64,000 nucleotides of DNA, from positions 992,001 through 1,056,000 of the forward strand of contig OZ243039.1 in NCBI GenBank assembly GCA_965212025.1. Reading direction: 5' to 3'. The DNA is from G965212025 sp965212025. GTDB lineage: Bacteria; Pseudomonadota; Gammaproteobacteria; Poriferisulfidales; Oxydemutatoraceae. Position 1 is the stretch's first letter. The number at the start of each line of letters is the position of its first letter. Position numbers and translations under genes: made by a program. This document shows, one piece after another, positions 9,685-17,351 of the stretch. The notes under the pieces are model-generated. The model was given only the letters and a program-made list of their open reading frames with translations. It made no database searches and had not been told where the DNA came from.

Positions 9685-11157
9685 ATGCTTCCCCTGTACA
9701 CCTCGCAGCAAAGCAAAGTGCTTGACAAAATCATCATGGATACCGGCTTGGTCGGTGGTGTCGAATTGATGGGACGTGCCGCTCGTGCGTGTTTTGACGA
9801 GATCGTGAGACGTTGGCCTGAAGCCAGAAAAATCACGATTTTCGCAGGTCCGGGCAACAACGGAGGAGATGGATACTTGCTGGGGGCTTTGTTGCTGAGG
9901 GAAAACAAATACGAGCCAAAGCTGGTGCCATGCACGGCAAAGAAGCCTTTGTCAGGTGATGCTTCTGTGGCGCGGGAGCGATTTTTGGCAGAGGGAGGAA
10001 CGGAGCTGCCTGCGGGAGCCATGCCGCACGCAGACGTGTTGGTAGACGCAATGTTCGGCACGGGTCTGAAGCGGTCTCTGGACGCTGATACATTATCGAT
10101 AGTGAGCCATATCAATGGTGCGCAAGCTCGCGTACTGGCCGTGGACGTGCCAAGCGGGCTGGACGCAGATACCGGTGCCATGATGCCGCTGGCTGTGCGA
10201 GCAGATGCCACCGTCACCTTCATTAGCCGCAAACAGGGGCTGTACACCGCGCAAGGGCGAGACTGCTGCGGAGAAATCGTTTTCGCTCCGCTCGGAGAGT
10301 GGCAGGAGGTGCTTGCCGAGGAGGTTCCGGCGGCGCAACTGTTTTCCTACCGTGATGTCTGTGGGCATCTGCGGCCTCGCCGCCGGGATGCTCACAAAGG
10401 CAATCTGGGTCACGTTCTGGTCATAGGCGGAAATTACGGTATGGCGGGGGCGGCACGGCTTTGTGCTGAGGCGGCACTGCGCAGCGGTGCCGGATTGGTG
10501 AGCGTTGCCACGCGTCCTGGGCATGCGGCCATGATTGCCGCCAATTGTCCGCCCCTGATGGTGCACGGAGTATCCGGCAAGAAAGAGGCGTTGCGGTTGG
10601 CAGAGCGTGCCGACGTCTTGGCTGTGGGGCCCGGGCTGGGTCAAGACGATTGGGCAATGGAGATGATGTCTGTGGCGCTGGACGCGAGACAATGGCGAGT
10701 GATGGATGCCGACGCTCTGAATTTGTTGGCCGCCGAGCCACAGCATTCGCAGTGTTGGGTGTTGACGCCGCACCCTGGCGAGGCCGGACGGATGTTGGGA
10801 ATTTCAGGATCCGAAGTACAACAGGATCGTTTTGTGGCGCTGGCACGGTTGCGCGAACGCTATGGCGGGGTATGTATCCTCAAAGGCTCCGGAACGCTGA
10901 TTGCCGCAAATGACATGCCTTGTCCTGCCGTGGTTCTTCCTGGCAATCCCGGCATGGCGACTGCGGGTGCCGGCGATGTCTTGACTGGTGTGGTGGCGGG
11001 GTTGCTTGCCCAAGGCTTGAAGCCAGAGGTGGCGGCACAAACGGCGGTATGTGTGCACGCCCAGGCCGGTGATGATGCCGCGCAGGACGGCGAGCGCGGC
11101 ATGTTGGCGACTGACATTCTGGCCGCTTTGCGCAGACGTCTGAACTGTTTGCCATGA
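9685..11157 (+). CDS. nnr: Bifunctional NAD(P)HX epimerase / ADP-dependent dehydratase
   Basis: A 490-residue two-domain repair enzyme that rescues hydrated NADH and NADPH. The N-terminal YjeF epimerase domain has GPGNNGGDGY at about 54-63. The C-terminal carbohydrate-kinase-like dehydratase has HKGNLGHVLVIGG, LTPHPGEAGR, ILKGSGT and the nucleotide-site motif GAGDVLTGVVAGLL. It opens a plus-strand block diverging from queG. Its stop overlaps the first of eleven tsaE-like start codons as ATGA, so in the ancestral state nnr and tsaE were probably translationally coupled. The last ten or so codons (ALRRRLNCLP) form the left edge of the tandem array. Confidence 0.95.
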   Translation: MLPLYTSQQSKVLDKIIMDTGLVGGVELMGRAARACFDEIVRRWPEARKITIFAGPGNNGGDGYLLGALLLRENKYEPKLVPCTAKKPLSGDASVARERFLAEGGTELPAGAMPHADVLVDAMFGTGLKRSLDADTLSIVSHINGAQARVLAVDVPSGLDADTGAMMPLAVRADATVTFISRKQGLYTAQGRDCCGEIVFAPLGEWQEVLAEEVPAAQLFSYRDVCGHLRPRRRDAHKGNLGHVLVIGGNYGMAGAARLCAEAALRSGAGLVSVATRPGHAAMIAANCPPLMVHGVSGKKEALRLAERADVLAVGPGLGQDDWAMEMMSVALDARQWRVMDADALNLLAAEPQHSQCWVLTPHPGEAGRMLGISGSEVQQDRFVALARLRERYGGVCILKGSGTLIAANDMPCPAVVLPGNPGMATAGAGDVLTGVVAGLLAQGLKPEVAAQTAVCVHAQAGDDAAQDGERGMLATDILAALRRRLNCLP

Positions 11158-12412
11158 CTGTGCATGAAACGGGTGAAGGGCAGCTGTCTGTTGAAACACT
11201 CGAGAGCGAGGAAACCGAAGCTTTGGCTGGCACTCTTGCCGCTTTGGGCAGACGTCTGAACTGTTTGCCATGACTGTGCATGAAACGGGTGAAGGGCAGC
11301 TGTCTGTTGAAACACGCGAGAGCGAGGAAACCGAAGCTTTGGCTGGCACTCTTGCCGCTTTGCGCGGACGTCTGAACTGTTTGCCATGACTGTGCATGGA
11401 ACGGGTGAAGGGCAGCTGTCTGTTGAAACACGCGAGAGCGAAGAAACCGAAGCTTTGGCTGGCACTCTTGCCGCTTGGGCGGACGTCTGAACTGTTTGCC
11501 ATGACTGTGCATGAAACGGGTGAAGGGCAGCTGTCTGTTGAAACACGCGAGAGCGAGGAAACCGAAGCTTTGGCTGGCACTCTTGCCGCTTGGGCGGACG
11601 TCTGAACTGTTTGCCATGACTGTGCATGGAACGGGTGAAGGGCAGCTGTCTGTTGAAACACGCGAGAGCGAGGAAACCGAAGCTTTGGCTGGCACTCTTG
11701 CCGCTTGGGCAGACGTCTGAACTGCTTGCCATGACTGTGCATGGAACGGGTGAAGGGCAGCTGTCTGTTGAAACACGCGAGAGCGAGGAAACCGAAGCTT
11801 TGGCTGGCACTCTTGCCGCTTGGGCGGACGTCTGAACTGTTTGCCATGACTGTGCATGGAAACGGGTGAAGGGCAGCTGTCTGTTGAAACACGCGAGAGC
11901 GAGGAAACCGAAGCTTTGGCTGGCACTCTTACCGCTTTGCGCGGACGTCTGAACTGCTTGCCATGACTGTGCATGAAACGGGTGAAGGGCAGCTGTCTGT
12001 TGAAACACGCGAGAGCGAGGAAACCGAAGCTTTGGCTGGCACTCTTGCCGCCTGGGCGGACGTCTGAACTGCTTGCCATGACTGTGCATGGAACGGGTGA
12101 GGGGCAGCTGTCTGTTGAAACACGCGAGAGCGAGGAAACCGAAGCTTTGGCTGGCACTCTTGCCGCCTGGGCGGACGTCTGAACTGCTTGCCATGACTGT
12201 GCATGGAACGGGTGAGGGGCAGCTGTCTGTTGAAACACGCGAGAGCGAGGAAACCGAAGCTTTGGCTGGCACTCTTGCCGCTTGGGCGGACGTCTGAACT
12301 GCTTGCCATGACTGTGCATGGAACGGGTGAGGGGCAGCTGTCTGTTGAAACACGCGAGAGCGAGGAAACCGAAGCTTTGGCTGGCACTCTTGCCGCTTGG
12401 GCAGACGGCGCC
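11122..12412. repeat. Tandem array of 115-117 bp units made from the nnr-tsaE junction
   Basis: The start-codon segment ATGACTGTGCATG recurs at 11154, 11270, 11386, 11501, 11616, 11731, 11846, 11963, 12078, 12193 and 12308. Spacings are 116, 116, 115, 115, 115, 115, 117, 115, 115 and 115 bp. Each unit contains the last codons of nnr and the first 33 or so codons of tsaE. The unit ends in GCCGCTTTGCGCAGACG (nnr side) or GCCGCTTGGGCAGACG (tsaE side), nearly the same sequence, which suggests recombination between these two short homologies. Units are 95% or more alike by eye. Only the last start, at 12308, leads into a complete tsaE. Confidence 0.97.
11154..11273 (+). pseudogene. Truncated tsaE copy, 39 codons (array unit 1)
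   Basis: This open frame starts at the ATG overlapping the nnr stop, reads the first 32 residues of TsaE (MTVHETGEGQLSV...), then switches at the unit boundary into the copied nnr tail (RRLNCLP). It stops at a TGA that again overlaps the next ATG. Unit 2 (11270-11389) has the same structure. Units 3-6 and 8-10 lack one base at the boundary and stop after 34 codons at AAWADV. Unit 7 carries an extra A and stops after 7 codons. None can be a working TsaE, since the Walker A motif is missing. Whether any is translated is unknown. Confidence 0.7.
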
Positions 12413-12850
12413 GAAAGTATATGGTTGCTTGGCGAAATCGGTAGCGGCAAAACGACTTTCAGCCGCGGCTTCATTCACGCCTTGGGTTATTCGGGAAACG
12501 TGAAAAGCCCCACCTACACGCTCATTGAGTGCTATCCGGAATGCCGGCCGCAGATCACTCATTTTGACTGTTATCGCTTGGGCAATGCCCGTGAATTTAC
12601 AATGCTGGGCGCGAACACGTATTTTGATAACAGCCTCTGCCTGATCGAATGGCCCGAACAGGTTGCTGCCGTGTTGCCGCCCCCTTCGCTGAAGATTTTC
12701 TTCACGCACCTGAAAGTAGGCAGGCAATTGCGGCTGGAGCCACAAAACGGCCACTGGCAGGAATGCCTTGCCCAACTGGCCGCTGAAAGGGCTCAAGCCC
12801 ATTGCGCACTTCGTGGTCACCACCCGCCGGTCACGCCTCGCCTGATATAA
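12308..12850 (+). CDS. tsaE: tRNA threonylcarbamoyladenosine synthesis ATPase TsaE
   Basis: A 180-residue P-loop ATPase that works with TsaB, TsaC and TsaD to make t6A37 in ANN-decoding tRNAs; it is normally essential. Walker A is GEIGSGKTT at residues 42-50, followed by SPTYTLIECY, the HFDCYRLG stretch and LIEWPEQ. The start is the last of eleven repeated ATGs; a frame entering from the previous unit at 12203 would add 35 unrelated residues. No good Shine-Dalgarno sequence precedes this ATG, so expression may depend on restarts after upstream short frames or on a promoter in the array. The C-terminus is about 20 residues longer than many TsaE proteins. Confidence 0.93.
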   Translation: MTVHGTGEGQLSVETRESEETEALAGTLAAWADGAESIWLLGEIGSGKTTFSRGFIHALGYSGNVKSPTYTLIECYPECRPQITHFDCYRLGNAREFTMLGANTYFDNSLCLIEWPEQVAAVLPPPSLKIFFTHLKVGRQLRLEPQNGHWQECLAQLAAERAQAHCALRGHHPPVTPRLI

Positions 12851-12858
12851 AAGCGAGT

Positions 12859-14181
12859 TTGGCCACGTTTTCTCTCGCACATCAGCGTAAGCAGTGGTGC
12901 AAGCTGATGCTGTGCCTGCTCGCGCTTTATGGCTCCGGGCAGGTACAGGCACAGGCGCTTATTGAAAAAATACAGGTGCGCGATCTGCCCGACATGAGCG
13001 AGATCACGATTGCCTTGAACGCCCCTTTCCGCTATCGCTTCTTTACGCTGGACTCTCCGCACAGACTGGTTGTCGACCTGTTTGACAGTGCACCGAAAGA
13101 TCCGCGCAGGCTGGTGTCAGCACACGGCAACCAACGAGTCAAAAATGTGCGCCATGCCCGGAGAGGAGAAAATAATTACCGCTTGGTGTTCGATTTGCCT
13201 AAGCCGGTCAGCTTTGAAAAACACGTCCGAAGCGAACGGTCGACTCACTTCCTGGTCATTACGGTTAAAAGCCGGAAGGCAAAGCAGAAACAGGTCGCGA
13301 AACCACGCTTACGCTCCGTGGTCGTGGTCATTGACCCGGGCCACGGTGGAAAAGACCCGGGAGCCGTGGGGATCGCCAACACCAAAGAGAAAAACGTGGT
13401 TTTGGGAGTCGCGAAAGCCCTGTACGCGATGCTGCTGAAAGATTTCGGGATACGACCCGTTTTAACGCGTAGCCGTGATGTTTACGTGCCCTTGCGAAAG
13501 CGCCTGCAACATTTGCGGAAGAATCGGGCGGATGCCATGTTCTCCTTGCACGCAGACGCGGTACCACAACGTTACGTGGAAGGAGTTTCGGTTTATACGC
13601 TCTCAGCCAAAGGGGCAAGCAGTGAGGCGGCACGCCTGCTTGCAAAACGCGAAAACATTTACGGACAGGATGAAGATGTGAGCCTCGCCGAAATCGACAA
13701 AGAGGTGTCCAGCATCATCATTAACATGTCACAAGCTTCGATAAAGACGCACAGCCTCAAACTGGCTAAAAAGCTACTGGCAGCGTTGCGCAAAACAGTT
13801 CCGCTACGCACCAGCAAAATACAGCATGGCAACTTTGCCGTGCTGAAAGCGCCCGATTCTCCTTCGGTTCTGGTAGAGCTTGGATATATATCAAACCCGA
13901 CAGAGGAGGCATCGCTGAAGTCCAAATCCCATCAGCGTCGGCTCGCCAGTGCCTTGCGCGCCGGTCTGCTTGCCTATTTTGACGAGAATGCCGGGCGCGA
14001 CACCCTGCTCGGAAATCTTCGCCTGCAGGAATACGTGGTTCGCAGAAACGACACACTTTCCGACATCGCCTTGCGTATGGGCTCTACCGTTGAAATGATC
14101 AAGACGGCATCAAGGCTGCAGTCACAAAAAATTGGCCTCGGCCAGAAACTGCTAGTCCCCGTTCCCAAAACCGCACAGTAA
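12859..14181 (+). CDS. amiB: N-acetylmuramoyl-L-alanine amidase, AMIN + Amidase_3 + LysM
   Basis: A periplasmic amidase of about 440 residues that cleaves the peptide from muramic acid during septum splitting. In order: a signal segment (LMLCLLALYGSGQVQAQA), an AMIN domain (VRDLPDMSEITIALN ... RLVVDLF), an Amidase_3 catalytic domain with VIDPGHGGKDPGAVG, the Zn-binding LHADA and late VLVELGYISN, and a C-terminal LysM motif (YVVRRNDTLSDIALRMG). This architecture and the place after tsaE match AmiB of pseudomonads. The start is uncertain. A TTG at 12859 gives a basic n-region before the hydrophobic stretch; an ATG at 12907 and a TTG at 12802 are alternatives. The usual next gene, mutL, is absent. 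Confidence 0.93.
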   Translation: MATFSLAHQRKQWCKLMLCLLALYGSGQVQAQALIEKIQVRDLPDMSEITIALNAPFRYRFFTLDSPHRLVVDLFDSAPKDPRRLVSAHGNQRVKNVRHARRGENNYRLVFDLPKPVSFEKHVRSERSTHFLVITVKSRKAKQKQVAKPRLRSVVVVIDPGHGGKDPGAVGIANTKEKNVVLGVAKALYAMLLKDFGIRPVLTRSRDVYVPLRKRLQHLRKNRADAMFSLHADAVPQRYVEGVSVYTLSAKGASSEAARLLAKRENIYGQDEDVSLAEIDKEVSSIIINMSQASIKTHSLKLAKKLLAALRKTVPLRTSKIQHGNFAVLKAPDSPSVLVELGYISNPTEEASLKSKSHQRRLASALRAGLLAYFDENAGRDTLLGNLRLQEYVVRRNDTLSDIALRMGSTVEMIKTASRLQSQKIGLGQKLLVPVPKTAQ

Positions 14182-14390
14182 TCCGGAACAGGCAGCACCG
14201 TTTATCGCTCAACTGACTCAAGACAGTTTTCCAGTAACACGCAGCACGAAGCCTGCCAGCTGAAGGGAGCGCCCCTCAGCAGTCTTTCCCAAAGGTGAGA
14301 CCCAAGGTGCCCCGAGCAGATACACGGCACACACAACTCGCTTATAGTTTAGTTAACAAGTGACTCACCACAAAAGCATTGAGGGGGACG

Positions 14391-15620
14391 ATGCCACGCG
14401 TTTACGAAATCATTACACCTGCCACGATGACCTGGGCGAGAGAGGATGCAGGTTATCCGGATATAGGGATTGCAGCCGAGAAATTAGGTCAGACCCTGGA
14501 GAAAATCAGTGGCTGGGAAAAAGGGGAGGGGCGCCCCACACCTGCAGAACTTAGAAAAGTCGCAAAGCTGTACCACCGTCCGCCTGCTTTCTTCTGTCTG
14601 AAAAAAGTTCCGGAAAAGTTCAAGGTTCAAAGACCCGTGGACTTCCGTTGCTTGCCTCAGAACGAGCCTGAGCACTGGACTCCCAATCTGATATTGATGA
14701 TTCGACAGGCTCGTGACCGACAGGAATGGGCGCAGAAATTATTGGGTGATGAGGCGGAAAGCCAAGACTGGGTTGCCTCCACCTCTGTCAACAAAATAAA
14801 AGATTCCAGGCCACTCGCTGAAAAAATACGAGACTGGCTGGGGCTCTCTGAACAGAAACAGCGAGAGTGTACCGATGCCAGAGATTTTCTTAAGGATCTG
14901 ATCCGCCTTGTCGAAAGCAAGGGAGTCTTTGTTTCACGTTACCGACCTGACATGAACAGGTACCGAACCATTGAACCCAGAATTTTCAGAGGTGTCGCGC
15001 TTAAGGATGCTGTTGCGCCTTTGGTGGTGCTCAACCCAAAAGACGCAGTCAGAGGGCAGGTTTTCACTTTGTTACATGAGCTGGCACACCTGTGGGTGGA
15101 TGCCCCCGGTCTGTCAAACAGGGAACCAGACAGATACGCAGGCACTGAGAACAGGAAAATTGAGGCTGCCTGTAACCGCATTGCCGCACAGGTCTTGATG
15201 CCGGAGCGCTGGTTTTTGGCTGAGTGGGAGAACTATTCCGACCTCCCGGATGATGATGGAATACGAGCCGTTTCTGAAGTTTTTTCAGTTAGCAGGGAGA
15301 GCGTTGCCAGGCGGCTGTATGACAATGGTGAAATAACCTGGGAGCGATATATGGAGCTCCATAAAAAGTACCAAAAAGAGTTTCAAGCCGAAAAAGAGAG
15401 AAAAAGGGTGCAGAATTCCCTGAGGTCATCTGGCGCGGGTATGCCTAGCGGGAAGCGTGTCTATTTGGAAAACGGGGCAAGGTTCGTTCACCTGGCTTTC
15501 GAAAATTATCAAGATTGGGAAATAAGCGTAGTCGAGCTTTCCCGAGTGGTGAACATGAAGGTTATGAGTCTTGGTAAGCTGGCAAAAGAGGCAGGTTTTG
15601 ATTCGTATGACTGGAGATAG
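14391..15620 (+). CDS. XRE-like helix-turn-helix / ImmA-IrrE peptidase protein (antitoxin-type)
   Basis: A 409-residue protein with an N-terminal HTH-like region (about residues 12-65, LGQTLEKISGWEKGEGRPT) and a ImmA/IrrE-type zinc peptidase domain with HELAH at 229-233 and an acidic third-ligand region (KIEAACNRIAAQVLMP) downstream. Proteins of this type regulate phage or toxin genes by cleaving repressors or act as antitoxins. The start at 14391 follows a strong GAGGGGG. It ends 9 bp before a DUF4411 gene, and this pairing is common and considered toxin-antitoxin-like. The C-terminus (about 345-409) is an extension found in this subfamily. Here the partner gene is broken. Confidence 0.88.
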   Translation: MPRVYEIITPATMTWAREDAGYPDIGIAAEKLGQTLEKISGWEKGEGRPTPAELRKVAKLYHRPPAFFCLKKVPEKFKVQRPVDFRCLPQNEPEHWTPNLILMIRQARDRQEWAQKLLGDEAESQDWVASTSVNKIKDSRPLAEKIRDWLGLSEQKQRECTDARDFLKDLIRLVESKGVFVSRYRPDMNRYRTIEPRIFRGVALKDAVAPLVVLNPKDAVRGQVFTLLHELAHLWVDAPGLSNREPDRYAGTENRKIEAACNRIAAQVLMPERWFLAEWENYSDLPDDDGIRAVSEVFSVSRESVARRLYDNGEITWERYMELHKKYQKEFQAEKERKRVQNSLRSSGAGMPSGKRVYLENGARFVHLAFENYQDWEISVVELSRVVNMKVMSLGKLAKEAGFDSYDWR

Positions 15621-15629
15621 TTCAGAAGT

Positions 15630-16121
15630 ATGGAGTGCTTGTATTGCGTTGATACGTCAAGATTATTCGCCCTGTTGAATAGGGAATACCCGAAAGATGT
15701 TCTCCCCTACGCGTGGAACAACCTGAAAGGACTGGTGGAGGCAGGCAGGTTTTGAATCTGTCGGGAAGTGTGGGATGAAATTGAACCGGACAAGAATGAT
15801 AAAGATGAGCTGAAAGAGCTTCTTTCTTCGGAGAGACCAGGCAAGTCATTTTATTTGCCCGAACATCAAGATGTAAATAAATGTCGCGAGGTAATCATCG
15901 AGAAACACCCGCAATGGATTTCGGGAGGCGATGAAAGACCACCGGCTGACCCGTATATCATTGCCCATGCAATGGTGTTGGATATGGTGGTGGTTACGGA
16001 GGAGAAAAGACAGGGAGAGGGGCAGGGGTCTGAGCCAAAAATTCCCAATGTCTGCTCGGAAAATAGTGTTGAGTCCGTGCCTTTGCTGGAGTTATTCCGA
16101 AGGGAAGGGTGGCGGTTTTAG
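15630..16121 (+). pseudogene. DUF4411 PIN-like toxin gene with one in-frame TGA
   Basis: Read from the ATG at 15630, the frame gives a normal-length DUF4411 protein of 163 codons except for a TGA at 15753-15755 (codon 42). Before it is the PIN-like start (YCVDTSRLFALL, acidic D8) and GRF; after it come CREVWDEIE, ADPYIIAHAMVLDMVVVTEE and the family-typical ending LLELFRREGWRF. Everything else is in one frame, so a single substitution explains the loss. A GTG at 15768 could start a fragment without the first catalytic Asp. The intact upstream ImmA-type gene beside a dead toxin suggests a decaying module. Selenocysteine or TGA read-through is unlikely. Confidence 0.88.
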
Positions 16122-16552
16122 GCAGATAGAGATGAGATGTTTTTGGCGGTTCGTCTATTCGCCAGATTTACAGCTCAGCCAGCCAAGTGGTTTTGCTCAG
16201 GATTTCACACTTTAAGAGGTCGGGCTTGGTTGTTCATTTCGCGTGCGCTCCTGTTTGTTCACGGTCTCCCGAAATATGAGCTGTCGGCTCCAGTGAGGCC
16301 ATCAATCAGGGCGGGAATCAGATGCGTGTTCAGGCTTTGATTGTTGTGGTTTTGCGTGCTGGTTTTCGTGCTACACTCGGATTCCCGCTTTAGGTGACCG
16401 TTGGTTGGTGCTCTGACTGGGTGTGTTCGTGTGGTGTTTTCCACATTGTGGCGGAGACACCAGTGCATGAGCCAAGGCATGCTTGGTGGGCAGTGGATAC
16501 TGGTCGATCTAGCGTTCGTTTCCAGTTTTTTGTTCAGCATCGAGGTCTAGAT
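16122..16552. other. 430 bp without a recognisable gene
   Basis: Between the broken DUF4411 gene and the chaperone-like gene. An open frame continuous with the downstream gene starts at 16394, but its extra 53 residues are Trp/Cys/His-rich and look non-coding. There may be a promoter in the region around 16360-16380 (TACACT), but no properly spaced -35 box is seen. Confidence 0.5.
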
Positions 16553-17056
16553 ATGTATGCAATAGATCAGTTACTTAAGGAATTTGGTGAAGAAGTCGGA
16601 ATTCCTGAGTTGGCTTTTGATGAGGAGGGCTACTGTACGCTTTCCTTTGATGACACGATTGTGACGATTTCTAAAAGGGAAAAGCAGGAAAGGCTGGTTT
16701 TTTACGCCGATGTGGGACTCTTGCCTACGCCTCCCCCCAAGGACATTCTGTTGGGGTTATTGGAAGCGAATGCGTTGCATCGGGCTGTTGGTGACGGAGC
16801 CATTGGACTTCATACCGACGAAAGCCACAACATGACCATCGTGGTTTATTCCTTGCTGTTACGAATCTCCAACATTGATAAATCTGTTTTTGAGTCCGCC
16901 CTGAAGGAATTCATCGAAATTGCCGAAGTTTGGACGAAACACTTGACGGATGCCGACAAGAAATATGTTTCAAAAGACAAGGAAGACGAGAAGCCCGGTT
17001 CCGGAGGTGAAGGTGCTGTTGGGAATAGCAGCGGTGGCGGTGGAATGAGGGTCTGA
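16553..17056 (+). CDS. CesT/Tir-type type III secretion chaperone-like protein
   Basis: A 167-residue acidic protein. It has the pattern of class I type III secretion chaperones: an N-terminal amphipathic helix (YAIDQLLKEFGEEVGIP), a beta stretch (YCTLSFDDTIVTIS, LVFYADVGLLPTP), then LLGLLEANALHRAVGDGAIGL and a C-terminal helix (FIEIAEVWTKHL). These chaperones keep an effector or translocator secretion-competent in the cytoplasm. The last 25 residues are Gly/Ser-rich and unusual. No effector, apparatus gene or second chaperone is adjacent, so it is an orphan here. The ATG at 16553 begins the recognisable domain. The family call is by eye; the substrate is unknown. Confidence 0.75.
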   Translation: MYAIDQLLKEFGEEVGIPELAFDEEGYCTLSFDDTIVTISKREKQERLVFYADVGLLPTPPPKDILLGLLEANALHRAVGDGAIGLHTDESHNMTIVVYSLLLRISNIDKSVFESALKEFIEIAEVWTKHLTDADKKYVSKDKEDEKPGSGGEGAVGNSSGGGGMRV

Positions 17057-17070
17057 TACTTTTTGCCTGA

Positions 17071-17098
17071 AGCTTCTTGGGTGTTTGCCCAGGAAGCT
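17071..17098. other. Perfectly placed 11-bp inverted repeat after the chaperone gene
   Basis: AGCTTCTTGGG and CCCAGGAAGCT flank a 6-base loop, pairing over 11 bp with one G-U. It begins 14 bp after the chaperone stop. There is no T-run on either side in the direction of either neighbouring gene, so it is a possible transcript-end stem rather than a textbook intrinsic terminator. The 17099-17351 stretch after it holds nothing else I recognise. Confidence 0.4.
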
Positions 17099-17351
17099 GA
17101 CGGTGTTCAGGTTTCCCTCTCCCTGTGATCCCGGTGGTGCTCCTGACACGTTTGCCGGGGTCGATGATTCTCAGGCAAGAATACTTTTGAGACGGGTTTC
17201 GTTTATTCCAGCCTTGCCCCGTTGATTTCTCCCCTTATTTAATTCTGTTTCGGGCTTGCGCTTGGTGCGAGCCAACAACTTATTGCCTGTTGCTGGCAGG
17301 CGAACCTCAGTCGCCTGGCTCAGATAGGGTGGTGTTTCGTGACCCCGGCTT

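Noticed and set aside
11122..12412. CRISPR array
   Set aside because: Units are 115-117 bp with no unique spacers; the whole unit is repeated and derives from the neighbouring genes. No cas gene is present.
10804..12952. Very long minus-strand open frames (362, 497 and 690 codons) opposite nnr, tsaE and amiB
   Set aside because: They are created by the tandem array: each unit lacks stops in those frames, giving repeated SFGFLALACFNRQLP-like peptides without ribosome sites. The plus strand carries recognised genes throughout.
15753..15755. TGA as selenocysteine in the DUF4411 gene
   Set aside because: No SECIS-like stem follows directly, and the aligned position in the family is not a cysteine or catalytic site. 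A nonsense mutation is simpler.
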